64,000 bases of DNA from Paenibacillus sp. FSL H7-0331 (GCF_001956045.1 NZ_MRTH01000008.1:62001-126000), one strand, 5' to 3'. Positions 52,799-62,175 are shown, counted from the stretch's first letter. The notes: generated by a model from the letters alone, not told the origin. Numbers and translations: made by a program.

Positions 52799-53803
52799 TT
52801 ATTTAGAAGCCTTCTCGACAGTATGGCGTAAAAGAATTTCATTATCAAGAATAAGATTATTCGTCCAGACGAAGGAGCCTTTTTTGAATTCATTGCTAAA
52901 ATTCGTATATTCCCGCTTATTATCGACTCCTACCGTTGCTGCTGAATAGGTGACAGCCTGCGGCCATGAAGAGTCATTGAAATCGGCAGCATACCAATTG
53001 TCAGGAATAGCAAAGTGGGCAGCATAACAATTTGCCGCACATGACGGAGCTTTAGAAGCATTGGGAGTGGATCGGACCGTCCTGCCATTCTTCTCCTCGA
53101 TTACCAGATCAGTTTTGTTCATTAGGGGGGCGATGTAGTAGCTTTGTGCCTTCCAGCGGTTATCCGTCACGGTACCATCGCTGAAGGTTGCAACTATACC
53201 GGCATCTCCGGGATGATATTTGTTGCCTTTGTTATCCTCGGTACCGAGGCCAAGATTTTCTTCCCAATCGACAACCTTAAACGCATAGGTCATCGGGTAT
53301 GCAGCTTTGAAACGGACGACATGAGAGTTGAATGGTGTGAAAGGAACAGCGTCCTTGACTGCGGGCTTGCCATTGACATATAGCTCGAAATAGTTATCTG
53401 CAAAAATGTAACCAGTGATGATCGTACCGTCTGGATCGATTTCAATGACAGGAACTTTGTTTAAGTCAACGGCTGCGAGATTTGGATGTAAGACATTTGT
53501 GCATGGATTAAGCAAGTCAGAAGCATCAGGAAGCTTATTGTTCACAATAGTGGGGACTGTCCAGGTTTTGCCGTCCTCTGACTTGATCTCTCCAACGGCA
53601 CTGACACGCCCTCCCTTGCAAGTAAGCAACCCGGGATTAATGGTGGTGGCCGCACCCTTCGTGAAGCTTGCCTGCTCGGATGCAGTTGGCACTGATAGTG
53701 GGGGAGCCGTTGTCGTCGTTGCGGGCAATATCGTTCCGTTCGTGTTGGTGCAAGCGCTGATGAGCAGCATGGCTGAAAGATAAAGTACATGAGCAAAATG
53801 CAT
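52799..53803 (-). CDS. Uncharacterised lipoprotein with beta-sandwich features
   Basis: A 334-residue exported protein. Lipobox ISAC at about residues 15-18 and a Thr/Ala/Pro linker precede the mature part. Visible segments are LLTCKGGRVSAVGEIKSEDGKTWTVP, GYIFADNYFELYVNGKPA, FKVVDWEENLGLGTEDNKGNKYHPGDAG and WYAADFNDSSWPQAVTYS. The last resembles the galactose-binding jelly-roll of glycosidases. Paired cysteines (LLTC, NPC, APSCAANC) may form disulphides. I recall relatives mainly from Proteobacteria, so lateral transfer is possible but unproven. Function unknown. Confidence 0.7.
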   Translation of the reverse strand: MHFAHVLYLSAMLLISACTNTNGTILPATTTTAPPLSVPTASEQASFTKGAATTINPGLLTCKGGRVSAVGEIKSEDGKTWTVPTIVNNKLPDASDLLNPCTNVLHPNLAAVDLNKVPVIEIDPDGTIITGYIFADNYFELYVNGKPAVKDAVPFTPFNSHVVRFKAAYPMTYAFKVVDWEENLGLGTEDNKGNKYHPGDAGIVATFSDGTVTDNRWKAQSYYIAPLMNKTDLVIEEKNGRTVRSTPNASKAPSCAANCYAAHFAIPDNWYAADFNDSSWPQAVTYSAATVGVDNKREYTNFSNEFKKGSFVWTNNLILDNEILLRHTVEKASK

Positions 53804-53984
53804 AAGATCATCTCCACAGATTTAATTTATATTTAGTGTACGATGGCAGTGTGTCAGGAGCATGTCAAAATAGTTGGATTTTATGAATATATCTTAGCTC
53901 TTTTCCATGCTGGTTTAGGTCAGGTCAATCGTGGTAATCATGAACAAAGAGAACCTAAACCGCAGAACGAAGGAGTGAAGTGAA

Positions 53985-55535
53985 ATGAATGCTGATCACC
54001 CATCCGCCGGGGGCAAAATCCCGGAATCCCCACAATCGTATTGGATCGAATCCGCTCCTCCGAGCTCGTTCCCGCCGCTTAACGAGAATATCGATGTCGA
54101 TTATGCAATTGTTGGCGCCGGGATCACGGGTATTACGCTTGCCTATCTGTTAGCCGAAAAAGGTCATCGGGTCGCACTATTCGAAGCTAATCAGATTATT
54201 CACGGAACCACAGGTAATACAACGGCCAAAATAACCGTGCAGCATGACCTTATCTACGATGAATTAATTAAAAATTTTGGCGTGGATCAGGCGCTGCTTT
54301 ATTATAAAGCTAACAACGAGGCGATGAAGTTTATTCAGCGTACGGCAGCCGATCTGCACATCGATAGTGAGTGGTCGGAGGAGGACGCTTATTTATACGC
54401 CCAGACCGCCGAATCAGCCAATAAACTGGAGCTGGAGTATAAAGCCTACGAGAAGCTGGGGATACCCGGGGAGTTGGTGCAAAATATTCCGTTACCTATC
54501 GAAGTCCGCGCGGCACTCAGGCTGTCTGGGCAGGCGCAATTTCACCCTGTGAAATTTATGAATGGGTTACTAGCCCATTTTGTTAAAGCAGGGGGCCGGG
54601 TATACGAGCATACAAGGATCGATGGAAAAGTGGAACAAGGAGATCGTCAGAAAATCTGGACGATGGATGGAAAGCAGATTACTTGCCGTCATGTGATTGC
54701 AAGCTCCCATTTTCCGTTCTATGACGGACTTGGTCTGTATTTTACCCGACTCCATGCGGAACGCTCCTATATTATTGCCGTGAAGCCGATCACCGACTAT
54801 CCAGGCGGGATGTATCTGAGTGTGGACGAGCCTAAGCGCTCGTTGAGATCGGTAACGATTAATGGTGAGCAGATGGTACTGATCGGTGGGGAGACGCATA
54901 AAACAGGACAGGGGGAGCCGACCTACGAGTATTATCAGAATCTTGAACGGTTCGGGGAGCAAACATTCGGTATTCAAGACATTCCATACCGCTGGTCTGC
55001 ACAGGATTTGCTGACGTTGGACAAGGTCCCTTATATTGGTCCCATAACGGCAAGTCATCCCAATGTTTGGGTGGCTACCGGATATAAAAAATGGGGCATG
55101 ACCACAGGGATAGCAGCTGCGCTGCTGCTGAAAGATCAGCTCATGGGACAAGAGAATCCTTATACCGAGTTGTTTACCCCTTCACGGTTTAAACCAGATC
55201 CTGGTATTAAAAATTTGATTGTTGAGAATTTTGATGTGGCCAAGCAACTGATCGGTGGCAAGCTGGAAGCTGTTTCGAGGAAGGCTGATTCGTTAGGATT
55301 GGATGAAGGTTCGGTGATCCAAATAAACGGAAAACGTGCGGGGGCGTATCGAGATACGGAAGGGAAGCTGCATCTTGTCGATACGACCTGTACCCATATG
55401 GGCTGCGAGGTCAAATGGAACAATGGGGATAGATCCTGGGATTGCCCATGTCACGGCTCACGCTTTAATTTTAAGGGTGAGGTGCTTGAAGGCCCAGCCT
55501 TACAACCATTGCCAACAATCGATTATGATGGATAA
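53985..55535 (+). CDS. FAD-dependent oxidoreductase with C-terminal Rieske domain
   Basis: A 516-residue fusion. The first about 400 residues are a DAO-type FAD enzyme with the dinucleotide motif DYAIVGAGITGITLAYLLAEKG and a FAD-contacting GYKKWGMTTGIAAALLL. The last about 90 residues form a Rieske [2Fe-2S] domain with CTHMGC and DCPCHGSRF. Similar fusions (Bacillus YhfW) are known; substrate and electron partner are not. Cytoplasmic. GAAGGAG precedes the ATG. The divergent lipoprotein gene shares the upstream gap. Confidence 0.93.
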   Translation: MNADHPSAGGKIPESPQSYWIESAPPSSFPPLNENIDVDYAIVGAGITGITLAYLLAEKGHRVALFEANQIIHGTTGNTTAKITVQHDLIYDELIKNFGVDQALLYYKANNEAMKFIQRTAADLHIDSEWSEEDAYLYAQTAESANKLELEYKAYEKLGIPGELVQNIPLPIEVRAALRLSGQAQFHPVKFMNGLLAHFVKAGGRVYEHTRIDGKVEQGDRQKIWTMDGKQITCRHVIASSHFPFYDGLGLYFTRLHAERSYIIAVKPITDYPGGMYLSVDEPKRSLRSVTINGEQMVLIGGETHKTGQGEPTYEYYQNLERFGEQTFGIQDIPYRWSAQDLLTLDKVPYIGPITASHPNVWVATGYKKWGMTTGIAAALLLKDQLMGQENPYTELFTPSRFKPDPGIKNLIVENFDVAKQLIGGKLEAVSRKADSLGLDEGSVIQINGKRAGAYRDTEGKLHLVDTTCTHMGCEVKWNNGDRSWDCPCHGSRFNFKGEVLEGPALQPLPTIDYDG

Positions 55536-55541
55536 GTAGTA

Positions 55542-55580
55542 AAAGGGAGAGCCCACGCTGAGTAGGTTCTCCCTTTGATT
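55542..55580 (+). terminator. Terminator after the FAD-Rieske gene
   Basis: AAAGGGAGA (55542-55550) pairs perfectly with TCTCCCTTT (55568-55576), then GATTTG. It also faces the convergent small gene. Confidence 0.75.
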
Positions 55581-55590
55581 TGTGATGATA

Positions 55591-55998
55591 CTATATGGCT
55601 CTGATCCGATTGTTCCTGGGATTGTGTTCAACCTCCGCAAGTCCCAGCTGTTCCATTAGAGGAGGTAGGTACATGCCCAATCGACCACGCAGCCCCTTTT
55701 TCAACCCGTACCATCCACCGACCGGATTTTCAGGTGAACGTCCCCAGGCTTCAACCGTGCCTTCTTTGACAGGCTTCTGCTCATCAGCACTGCCAAGCTC
55801 CATCCAGTCACCATGTTGTTTGAGCATGGCATATAAGTCGTCGACACAACGATAGTCATAATGTAATACCGTTTTGCCTACTGTGCAAACTAAAATGGCT
55901 TTTCCATCTTTTTCGTCCTTGTACATTTCGTAATCAGATGTCAGAGGAGGAGTTTTTAATTGCCAAGGATTTTCTTTGGTTCCTTGTACTGTCGACAT
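55591..55998 (-). CDS. Conserved hypothetical protein (DUF6855-like)
   Basis: A 135-residue protein with very conserved-looking segments: GTKENPWQLKTPPLTSDYEMYKD, TVLHYDYRCVDDLYAMLKQHGDWMELGSADEQKP and AWGRSPENPVGGWYGLKKGLRGR. I recall this family (DUF6855) as widespread, notably in Actinobacteria and Proteobacteria, with no known function. No signal peptide. AAAGGAG lies before the ATG. It follows the VanY-like gene by 20 bases and is probably cotranscribed with it. Confidence 0.75.
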   Translation of the reverse strand: MSTVQGTKENPWQLKTPPLTSDYEMYKDEKDGKAILVCTVGKTVLHYDYRCVDDLYAMLKQHGDWMELGSADEQKPVKEGTVEAWGRSPENPVGGWYGLKKGLRGRLGMYLPPLMEQLGLAEVEHNPRNNRIRAI

Positions 55999-56018
55999 AT
56001 CAGGGCTCCTTTAGTTTT

Positions 56019-56945
56019 CTATTTGCGTGACTGCACGGGAACGGCGTTGAAATATTCCTCTAAAGTTATGTTTTTTTGAGCCAGTTCTTTGGATAACTGT
56101 GTTCCTACATAACGCAAATGCCAAGGTTCATATTGATAGCCCGTAATGGATTCCTTGCCATCGGGATAACGAATGATGAATCCATATTCAGTGGCATGGC
56201 TATCCAGCCACTTCGCTTCTTTGGTAACGGCAAAGCAATTTTGTGCGGCGCATTTGCCGTTGCTGCCTGATACATCAATCGCAAGTCCGGTCTCATGCTC
56301 GCTGTGGCCAGGTAAGGCGCTGTAGGTTTTGGCCTTCTCTTCACCATCTTGTTTTACATAGTTGTTATATAACGTTTTTTGTGTGGCGTAGGATCTGTAA
56401 GCAGAAACTCCGGCCAAGCTGATCCCGTCTTTTTTGGCCCCTGCAAACAAGGTTTCCAGAGCTGTAGCGGCTTCCTTGCGCATTTTGCGTTTATCGATTT
56501 TTTCAGTGAATGTAAAAGGAACATTCGGATAGACCAAATCCTTCGGCTCATAGCTTTCAGGGAGGGCCTGCTGTTTATTGACGAGCACCGTAATGCTTTC
56601 CGGGCTGGTCACGACCTGAATCGCGCCTGGTTTGGACGGAGTGGAATCCGTAGCTTTTCCCACGGTGCCTGGGGTAGCGCCTGAATTGCCGGATTGAGAA
56701 CCGGTTTGGCTCACATTGGGAGCAGCGGTCTGATTGTTTGCTGGAGTGCCAGGCTGCGTAATGGGTTGGTTGGCATTATTAGCAGCAGGTTTCTTATCGG
56801 TTGCAGATGCTGATGTACCACTATTCGTTGATGAAGCAGCAGGTGGGGATTGAACAGTTGGGGTCTTGGGATCTCCGCCACATCCGCTGAATACAGATAA
56901 AGCTATTGTCAGGCATACAACAGTGAGCATAGGTTTGTTTGTCAT
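56019..56945 (-). CDS. VanY-type D-Ala-D-Ala carboxypeptidase lipoprotein
   Basis: A 308-residue exported peptidase. The lipobox FSGC (about residues 18-22) is followed by a long Ser/Thr/Asn/Gln/Pro linker to about residue 110. The M15B domain has SAYRSYATQKTLYNNY, the zinc motif HSEHETGLAIDVSG and EPWHLRYVG. It trims D-Ala from peptidoglycan stem peptides outside the membrane. No van resistance genes are near, so a housekeeping wall-remodelling role is likely. AAGGAGAT lies before the ATG. Confidence 0.92.
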   Translation of the reverse strand: MTNKPMLTVVCLTIALSVFSGCGGDPKTPTVQSPPAASSTNSGTSASATDKKPAANNANQPITQPGTPANNQTAAPNVSQTGSQSGNSGATPGTVGKATDSTPSKPGAIQVVTSPESITVLVNKQQALPESYEPKDLVYPNVPFTFTEKIDKRKMRKEAATALETLFAGAKKDGISLAGVSAYRSYATQKTLYNNYVKQDGEEKAKTYSALPGHSEHETGLAIDVSGSNGKCAAQNCFAVTKEAKWLDSHATEYGFIIRYPDGKESITGYQYEPWHLRYVGTQLSKELAQKNITLEEYFNAVPVQSRK

Positions 56946-57222
56946 GGTTATCTCCTTGCTGATTAAAATGAATAAGCATTTGTCCTTAATGATTTAAACT
57001 CCAAATAGACCGAAAAGGTTTCAATCTATTGTAGCTTAACTCATGGTAATAGTCTAAATATGTAACTAATCTGACACAGACAACAAATTTTACTGGAACA
57101 AAATGTAATCAGGCTTCGTCTATATGATATAAATGTCAGCTTCTGAAGCAAAATTCGTGTTGAAATCTGAATGATGCTAACGAAGTCAGCTCTCTGCTAA
57201 AGCTCATAGGAGGAAAAGAAAA

Positions 57223-57996
57223 GTGAAAAGAGGACTTGTTGGTTTGTATACGCTTTTATTTGTGTTTGCAACGTTTATCGCGGTGCCACAGCCTTCTCAG
57301 GCGTGCTCCTGTGCCAAGAAGCCATCCGTTCAGGAGGAGCTGCAGAGGAAGACGGCCATATTTGCAGGCAAGGTTGTGAAGCTCTCAGAACCACACACAG
57401 GTTTCTTTAGCTCATCTGCTGATCCTGTGACCGTAACATTCGCGGTGTCTAACGTCTGGAAAGGAGAGGTGCGAGCCGAGTTGAATGTGAACACGCCTAT
57501 AAGCGGTTCCAGCTGCGGCTACAGCTTTGAAATGAACCGGGAGTATCTGGTATATGCCAGCAGCGACGGCAGTGGTAAGCAAACCACAATGCTGTGTGAT
57601 GGCACGAAGCCGTTAAGCGGTTCTGCGGACGATCTGGCCGTGCTTGGTGCTGGAGATAAGCCGCCAGCCCTGACGCATTCTTTTGCACCTGTGGGGGGTA
57701 TCCCGCTCTTTATCTATGTGTCTGTGGTAGTTTCTTTTGTTGTTGCCTTATTGCTTTGCTTTTGGGGAATTCAGATTGGTTATGGTATATACCTCTCTAG
57801 AAAGTATATTCGTGAGCTGCCGGATATCAGAAAGTCGATGGATCAGGGTAAGCTGCCGTCTGAAGTGGAATTTGTTGTGAAGCTCAGTAGGGAGAAGATG
57901 GGAAAACGTATTGGGGTAGGCTTGATTAGTATCGCAGCAGCTGCCATAATCGCCGCAATTGTGTATGCACTGTTGATGAGTATGTATACGAGCTGA
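57223..57996 (+). CDS. TIMP/netrin-like secreted-membrane protein
   Basis: A 257-residue protein. The signal peptide ends SQA, so the mature N-terminus is CSCAKKPSVQEEL, the Cys-x-Cys start of the TIMP/NTR fold. IFAGKVVKL, SNVWKGEV, SGSSCGYSFEMNREYLVYAS and TTMLCDG complete the OB-fold with four cysteines. Two TM helices follow (about 160-190 and 225-250) with a basic cytoplasmic loop between. In animals the free N-terminal Cys of TIMP chelates metalloprotease zinc; the bacterial role is unknown. The GTG start has AGGAGG upstream. Confidence 0.82.
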   Translation: MKRGLVGLYTLLFVFATFIAVPQPSQACSCAKKPSVQEELQRKTAIFAGKVVKLSEPHTGFFSSSADPVTVTFAVSNVWKGEVRAELNVNTPISGSSCGYSFEMNREYLVYASSDGSGKQTTMLCDGTKPLSGSADDLAVLGAGDKPPALTHSFAPVGGIPLFIYVSVVVSFVVALLLCFWGIQIGYGIYLSRKYIRELPDIRKSMDQGKLPSEVEFVVKLSREKMGKRIGVGLISIAAAAIIAAIVYALLMSMYTS

Positions 57997-58346
57997 GGGG
58001 ATAGGTTCTCAAAATGAACGGGATCGCACCACGGGGTCCTGTTTTTTGTTTTTCAAGGGTCAGAGCCATTTGGTCAATGAGGACTGTTATTTCAGCGGGA
58101 GGAGCTTTATCCGCATCATTCTCCGCCATTGGAATCAATTGTCTGGAACACCATCATACGTTGGTCCTAATCCCTTCGCCCTGGCTAAAAGCTGAAAATG
58201 GTATTTAGTTAAATTTGTATAAATTTTAATATTTTCAAGCAGGCTTCACGTCACAGGATGTCGAATAAATGTATGAAATGTAGAAATATAGGGATCAAGC
58301 ACGATTAAGAAAGTTCAAATCATTTACAGCGGGGTGCTCATCGGAT
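57997..58346. other. Intergenic region before motA
   Basis: Holds the terminator at 58018-58046 and an AT-rich tract (58205-58320) that probably carries the motA promoter. No clear sigma-D (TAAA-N15-GCCGATAT) site could be made out, and frames in this stretch lack ribosome-binding sites. Confidence 0.5.
58018..58046 (+). terminator. Terminator after the TIMP-like gene
   Basis: ACGGGATC (58018-58025) pairs with GGTCCTGT (58035-58042), including two G-U pairs, followed by a T-rich tract. Confidence 0.65.
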
Positions 58347-59132
58347 ATGGAAAAGGCAACAGTTATTGGATTAGTATTGGCGGTTATCGCCGTCGGTGTC
58401 GGCATGACGCTGAAGGGTGCAAGTGTTATGTCGTTATTGAACCCGGCAGCACTTCTTATTATTTTCGTAGGTACAGCGGCGACCTTGTTCGTTGGCTTTC
58501 AAATGAGTGAGCTTAAGAAGTTTCCCAAATTGATGAAAATTTTGTTCAAGCAGCAGCAATTAATCGAAAAAAAAGAATTGGTTCGCCGCTTTATGGATTG
58601 GGTTTCCATTACACGTCGTGAAGGTTTGCTTGCTTTGGAAACTCAGGTAGATCAAATTGAAGATGCGTTTCTGCGCAATGGCATGCGGATGATTATTGAT
58701 GGTAACGATAGCGAATTTGTCAGGGATGTTCTATTGGAGGAAATCTCATCAACAGAGGAACGTCACCGTAACGGTGCCCTGATCTTTACACAAGCAGGAA
58801 CCTATGCGCCGACACTTGGGGTGCTTGGTGCGGTCGTTGGACTCATCGCAGCCTTGAGTAATCTGAACGATGTTGAGAACCTGGGTCACTTGATTTCCGC
58901 GGCTTTTGTCGCTACACTGCTTGGTATTTTTTCTGGTTACGTGCTCTATCACCCGATGGCCAACAAGCTGAAGCAAATTTCCAAGAAGGAAATCGAAATC
59001 AAGCTTATTATGGTAGAGGGTCTGCTGTCCATTCAATCCGGTATTTCCACGATAGCTATGAAGCAAAAGCTGTCCGTCTATATTCCGCCAAATGAACGTC
59101 ATTTACTTGATGAGGGAAGTGGCGCTGAATGA
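58347..59132 (+). CDS. motA: Flagellar motor stator protein MotA
   Basis: A 261-residue stator subunit with four TM helices. TM1-2 are at the N-terminus (IGLVLAVIAVGVGMTLKG, LLIIFVGTAATLFVGF). A cytoplasmic charged loop precedes TM3-4 (APTLGVLGAVVGLIAALSNL, ISAAFVATLLGIFSGYVLYHPMANKLK), the MotA/PomA signature. With MotB it forms the ion channel that drives flagellar rotation. Whether H+ or Na+ is used cannot be told. The ATG follows GGGGTG by about 10 bases. Overlaps motB by 4 bases (ATGA). Confidence 0.95.
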   Translation: MEKATVIGLVLAVIAVGVGMTLKGASVMSLLNPAALLIIFVGTAATLFVGFQMSELKKFPKLMKILFKQQQLIEKKELVRRFMDWVSITRREGLLALETQVDQIEDAFLRNGMRMIIDGNDSEFVRDVLLEEISSTEERHRNGALIFTQAGTYAPTLGVLGAVVGLIAALSNLNDVENLGHLISAAFVATLLGIFSGYVLYHPMANKLKQISKKEIEIKLIMVEGLLSIQSGISTIAMKQKLSVYIPPNERHLLDEGSGAE

Positions 59133-59935
59133 AAAAAAAGCGACATGAGCATCATGAGGAGCACATCGATGAAACGTGGCTTATCCCCTATGCCGATTTG
59201 CTGACTCTTTTGTTGGCTTTGTTTATCATATTGTTCGCTTCAAGTCAGATTGATTCCAAAAAGTTCGAGCAAATCATGAAGGGTCTGAATTCGGGCTTTA
59301 ACGGCGGAACAGGAATGTTTGAGCAATCGAATATTGTACCTTTGACTGTTTCACCTAACATTGAGAAGAAAAAAGAAGATGAAAAGAAAAAAAATGAGCA
59401 GGAAAGTCAGCAAGAGCAGCAAATGAAGGCTCTGCATGATAAGGAAATGCAGGATCTCAAGGAGCTTCAACAGAAGCTGGACGGATACATCAAGGATAAC
59501 GGTCTCCTTTCCCAGCTGGAAACCAAATTGAATGAGGATATGTTAAAAATTACGATTCGCGACAATGCCTTATTTCAATCCGGCTCGGCGGAGATAAAGC
59601 AGGAATCGCAGGTGCTGGCACAAAGCATTACGAGTATGCTGAGCGGCTATAATCAATATAATGTGGAAGTGGCGGGCTTCACGGATAACGTGCCGATCAA
59701 TACGAGAGAGTTCCAGAGCAACTGGGATCTGAGCGCCAAGCGGTCCTTGAATTTTATGAAGCTGCTCATGCAAAATGGCAAAATTGATCCGGCCCATTAC
59801 CGTTCTATCGGCTATGGTGAATATCAACCGATTGATACGAATGATACTGCCGAGGGGCGCGCCAAAAACCGCCGAGTGGAAGTGAACATTATTCGTCAGA
59901 TTAATTCTGCTGGCGCCAAATCGTTTATACCCTAA
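59129..59935 (+). CDS. motB: Flagellar motor stator protein MotB
   Basis: A 268-residue stator subunit. A basic N-terminus precedes the single TM helix WLIPYADLLTLLLALFIILFA, in which Asp23 is the ion-carrying residue. A Lys/Glu/Gln-rich linker (about 75-130) leads to the OmpA-like peptidoglycan-binding domain (FTDNVPINTREFQSNWDLSAKR, YQPIDTNDTAEGRAKNRRVEV). It starts within the motA stop, so the subunits are coupled. No other flagellar genes are in the window. Confidence 0.95.
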   Translation: MKKKRHEHHEEHIDETWLIPYADLLTLLLALFIILFASSQIDSKKFEQIMKGLNSGFNGGTGMFEQSNIVPLTVSPNIEKKKEDEKKKNEQESQQEQQMKALHDKEMQDLKELQQKLDGYIKDNGLLSQLETKLNEDMLKITIRDNALFQSGSAEIKQESQVLAQSITSMLSGYNQYNVEVAGFTDNVPINTREFQSNWDLSAKRSLNFMKLLMQNGKIDPAHYRSIGYGEYQPIDTNDTAEGRAKNRRVEVNIIRQINSAGAKSFIP

Positions 59936-59993
59936 GTTATTTTCAGGATGATCAGTGTAACCGTCAACTGAAGTATAAGAACAACCGTCTTGT

Positions 59994-60025
59994 GAACAGC
60001 CCTCCGGCTTGCCGGGGGGTTCTTT
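59994..60025 (+). terminator. Terminator after motB
   Basis: GAAC plus CCTCCGGC (59995-60008) pair with GCCGGGGGGTTC (60011-60022) around a TT loop, then TTTG. Confidence 0.75.
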
Positions 60026-60157
60026 GTATATCGCCCACAAGTAGGGTGAGTTCACTTGAGCATTATTGAATGTTTGTAGCATTTATGTGATACTATAGCT
60101 TCAATGTAAAGGGGCTATGGGTGTACTGAAATCAGTCCCGATGGAGGCATATGCAGT

Positions 60158-62107
60158 ATGGATCTGTATCCGTTTCATTATGATCGCACCCAGCCCTTCG
60201 TGAAGCAGGCATGCGAATGGATTGTGGATGTGTTATACGATATATTGCCGGAATCCGGCTTCGAGGTTCGTGATGAGCAGATTTTTATGGCGTTTCAGCT
60301 GGAACGAGCCTTTAGTGGAAAAGAAACGATATTTGCGGAGGCTGGGGTCGGAACGGGCAAGACACTGGTGTACTTGCTGTATGCGATTTGTTACGCACGT
60401 TATACCCGCAAGCCCGCCATCATCGCTTGTGCGGATGAATCCTTGATTGAGCAGTTGGTCAAGCCTGAGGGAGATATCGCTAAGCTTACCCGACATTTGA
60501 ATCTTGCGATAGACGCCAGATTAGCCAAATCTCCTGATCAATATGTGTGTCTGACGAAGCTGGACGAAGCCAGATTAGGTCATGAGGATGCGGGGCTGTA
60601 CAGGGAGTTGTACGAGCATTTGCCGGAGTTTGTCCGTTATCGTGAAACGCTGCAGTCGTTTCATGCTTATGGAGACCGCAAGCATTATCCGGATATGAAC
60701 GATGAACAATGGGGAAAAATCAGCTGGGATGCTTTTCAGGATTGTTTTGTCTGCGAGCAGCGGCATCGGTGTGGACAAACGCTTTCCCGCGATCACTTTC
60801 GGCGCTCGGCGGATTTGATCATTTGCTCTCACGATTATTATATGGAGCATGTATGGACTTATGAAGGAAGAAAACGTGGAGGACAGCTGCCGCTGCTGCC
60901 GGAACACTGCACCGTCGTGTTCGACGAAGGCCACCTGCTGGAGTCCGCGGCGCAGAAAGCCTTGACCTACAAAATCAAGCATATTGTGTTTGAGGAATTA
61001 ATTGTTCGGCTGCTGAAGGGTCAGATTCGTCATTCACTAGCAGTATTAATCGACGAAGCGATCGACCGCAGTGAGGCCATGTTCGATCTGTTGGAGCGGC
61101 AGAACAGGGCGATACCCGGCTCGGATCGTAGACAGATTCTATTGAATGAGCAGCTGCTGCAAGAGATCAGCCTGTTCCGAGAGTCGCTTGCAATCATCGA
61201 GGAGGAACTGGTGCTGGAGAGTGAGCTGTACTCATTGAATCCGTATCATTCGCGAATTGTCGAAGAGCATTTGGAAATGATGCAAAAGGCGCTGAGCCTT
61301 TTCCTGCAATCAGAAAGCTTTGTATGCTGGGTAACGGAGAGTATCACGGGCTTGACCTTGGTCATCATGCCAAGGGCCGTGAAGGAAGTGCTGAAGAGAC
61401 GGGTATTCAGTGCGAATATGCCGATTGTATTTACTTCATCGACGCTGTCGGTTAACGGTTCCTTCGATTATGTGACGAAAAGTCTCGGAATTGAACATTA
61501 CTTGTCGTTCAGTGTGGACTCTTCATATGATTATGCACATCAGATGGAGGTTATCGCGCCGCGGTGGTCATACCGAGGCACCTTTTCAGAAAAAATGAAA
61601 ACGGCCATCCGTCTGTTGGTGCGAACGGAGGGAAGGGCTTTGATTTTGTTCCCGACCAAAGATACACTGCAGCGGTTCAAACGAGACATCATCCATTATC
61701 CGGAAGTTGCGGGGATGCGGTTCCGTTTTGAAGGAGACCGTGAAATCAGCGATTTGATCGCGGCTTTTCAGCGTGAGGAAACAAGCATATTATGTGCGGT
61801 TACTTTATGGGAGGGGCTTGATGTGCCTGGGCCATCTCTATCCAATGTCATCATTTGGGCGCTGCCTTTTCCACCGCAGGATCCGGTTTTTATGGCCAAG
61901 CGCCAATCTGCGATTATGCCTTACGAGGAGGTTGACCTGCCTTACATGCTGCTGCGGCTTAAGCAGGGTATGGGGCGACTGATCCGTACTCGTGAGGATC
62001 ATGGTCTTATAGCGATTCTCAGTGAGGAGCTGTATGGGGAGCCAGCCTTGAAAGCGCATGTTGAGGGGCTGCTGCCGTCAGGTGTTCATTTACACGATTC
62101 GTTGTAA
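60158..62107 (+). CDS. DinG/XPD-family ATP-dependent DNA helicase
   Basis: A 649-residue superfamily 2 helicase. Walker A is AGVGTGKT; the DEAH-type box is VFDEGHLLE. Four cysteines of the [4Fe-4S] domain are seen in YVCLTK and DCFVCEQRHRC, as in DinG, YoaA and XPD. Later motifs are FTSSTLS, LILFPTKDTL and QGMGRLIRTREDHG. It unwinds 5' to 3' forked DNA or R-loops in repair. It lacks the N-terminal exonuclease of Bacillus-type DinG. The ATG at 60158 has only a weak site (GGAGG about 12 bases upstream). Confidence 0.92.
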   Translation: MDLYPFHYDRTQPFVKQACEWIVDVLYDILPESGFEVRDEQIFMAFQLERAFSGKETIFAEAGVGTGKTLVYLLYAICYARYTRKPAIIACADESLIEQLVKPEGDIAKLTRHLNLAIDARLAKSPDQYVCLTKLDEARLGHEDAGLYRELYEHLPEFVRYRETLQSFHAYGDRKHYPDMNDEQWGKISWDAFQDCFVCEQRHRCGQTLSRDHFRRSADLIICSHDYYMEHVWTYEGRKRGGQLPLLPEHCTVVFDEGHLLESAAQKALTYKIKHIVFEELIVRLLKGQIRHSLAVLIDEAIDRSEAMFDLLERQNRAIPGSDRRQILLNEQLLQEISLFRESLAIIEEELVLESELYSLNPYHSRIVEEHLEMMQKALSLFLQSESFVCWVTESITGLTLVIMPRAVKEVLKRRVFSANMPIVFTSSTLSVNGSFDYVTKSLGIEHYLSFSVDSSYDYAHQMEVIAPRWSYRGTFSEKMKTAIRLLVRTEGRALILFPTKDTLQRFKRDIIHYPEVAGMRFRFEGDREISDLIAAFQREETSILCAVTLWEGLDVPGPSLSNVIIWALPFPPQDPVFMAKRQSAIMPYEEVDLPYMLLRLKQGMGRLIRTREDHGLIAILSEELYGEPALKAHVEGLLPSGVHLHDSL

Positions 62108-62134
62108 ACAAGCGAAGGGTACTATTTTAACATT

Positions 62135-62175
62135 AAAAAGCGGCTTATCGGATAAAACTGATAAGCCGCTTTTTT
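62135..62175. terminator. Bidirectional terminator between helicase and Ig-repeat genes
   Basis: AAAAAGCGGCTTATC (62135-62149) pairs perfectly with GATAAGCCGCTTTTT (62160-62174), flanked by A and T runs. Confidence 0.95.

Noticed and set aside
58014..58208. Small gene between the TIMP-like gene and motA
   Set aside because: It begins inside the likely terminator of the TIMP-like gene and lacks a ribosome-binding site.
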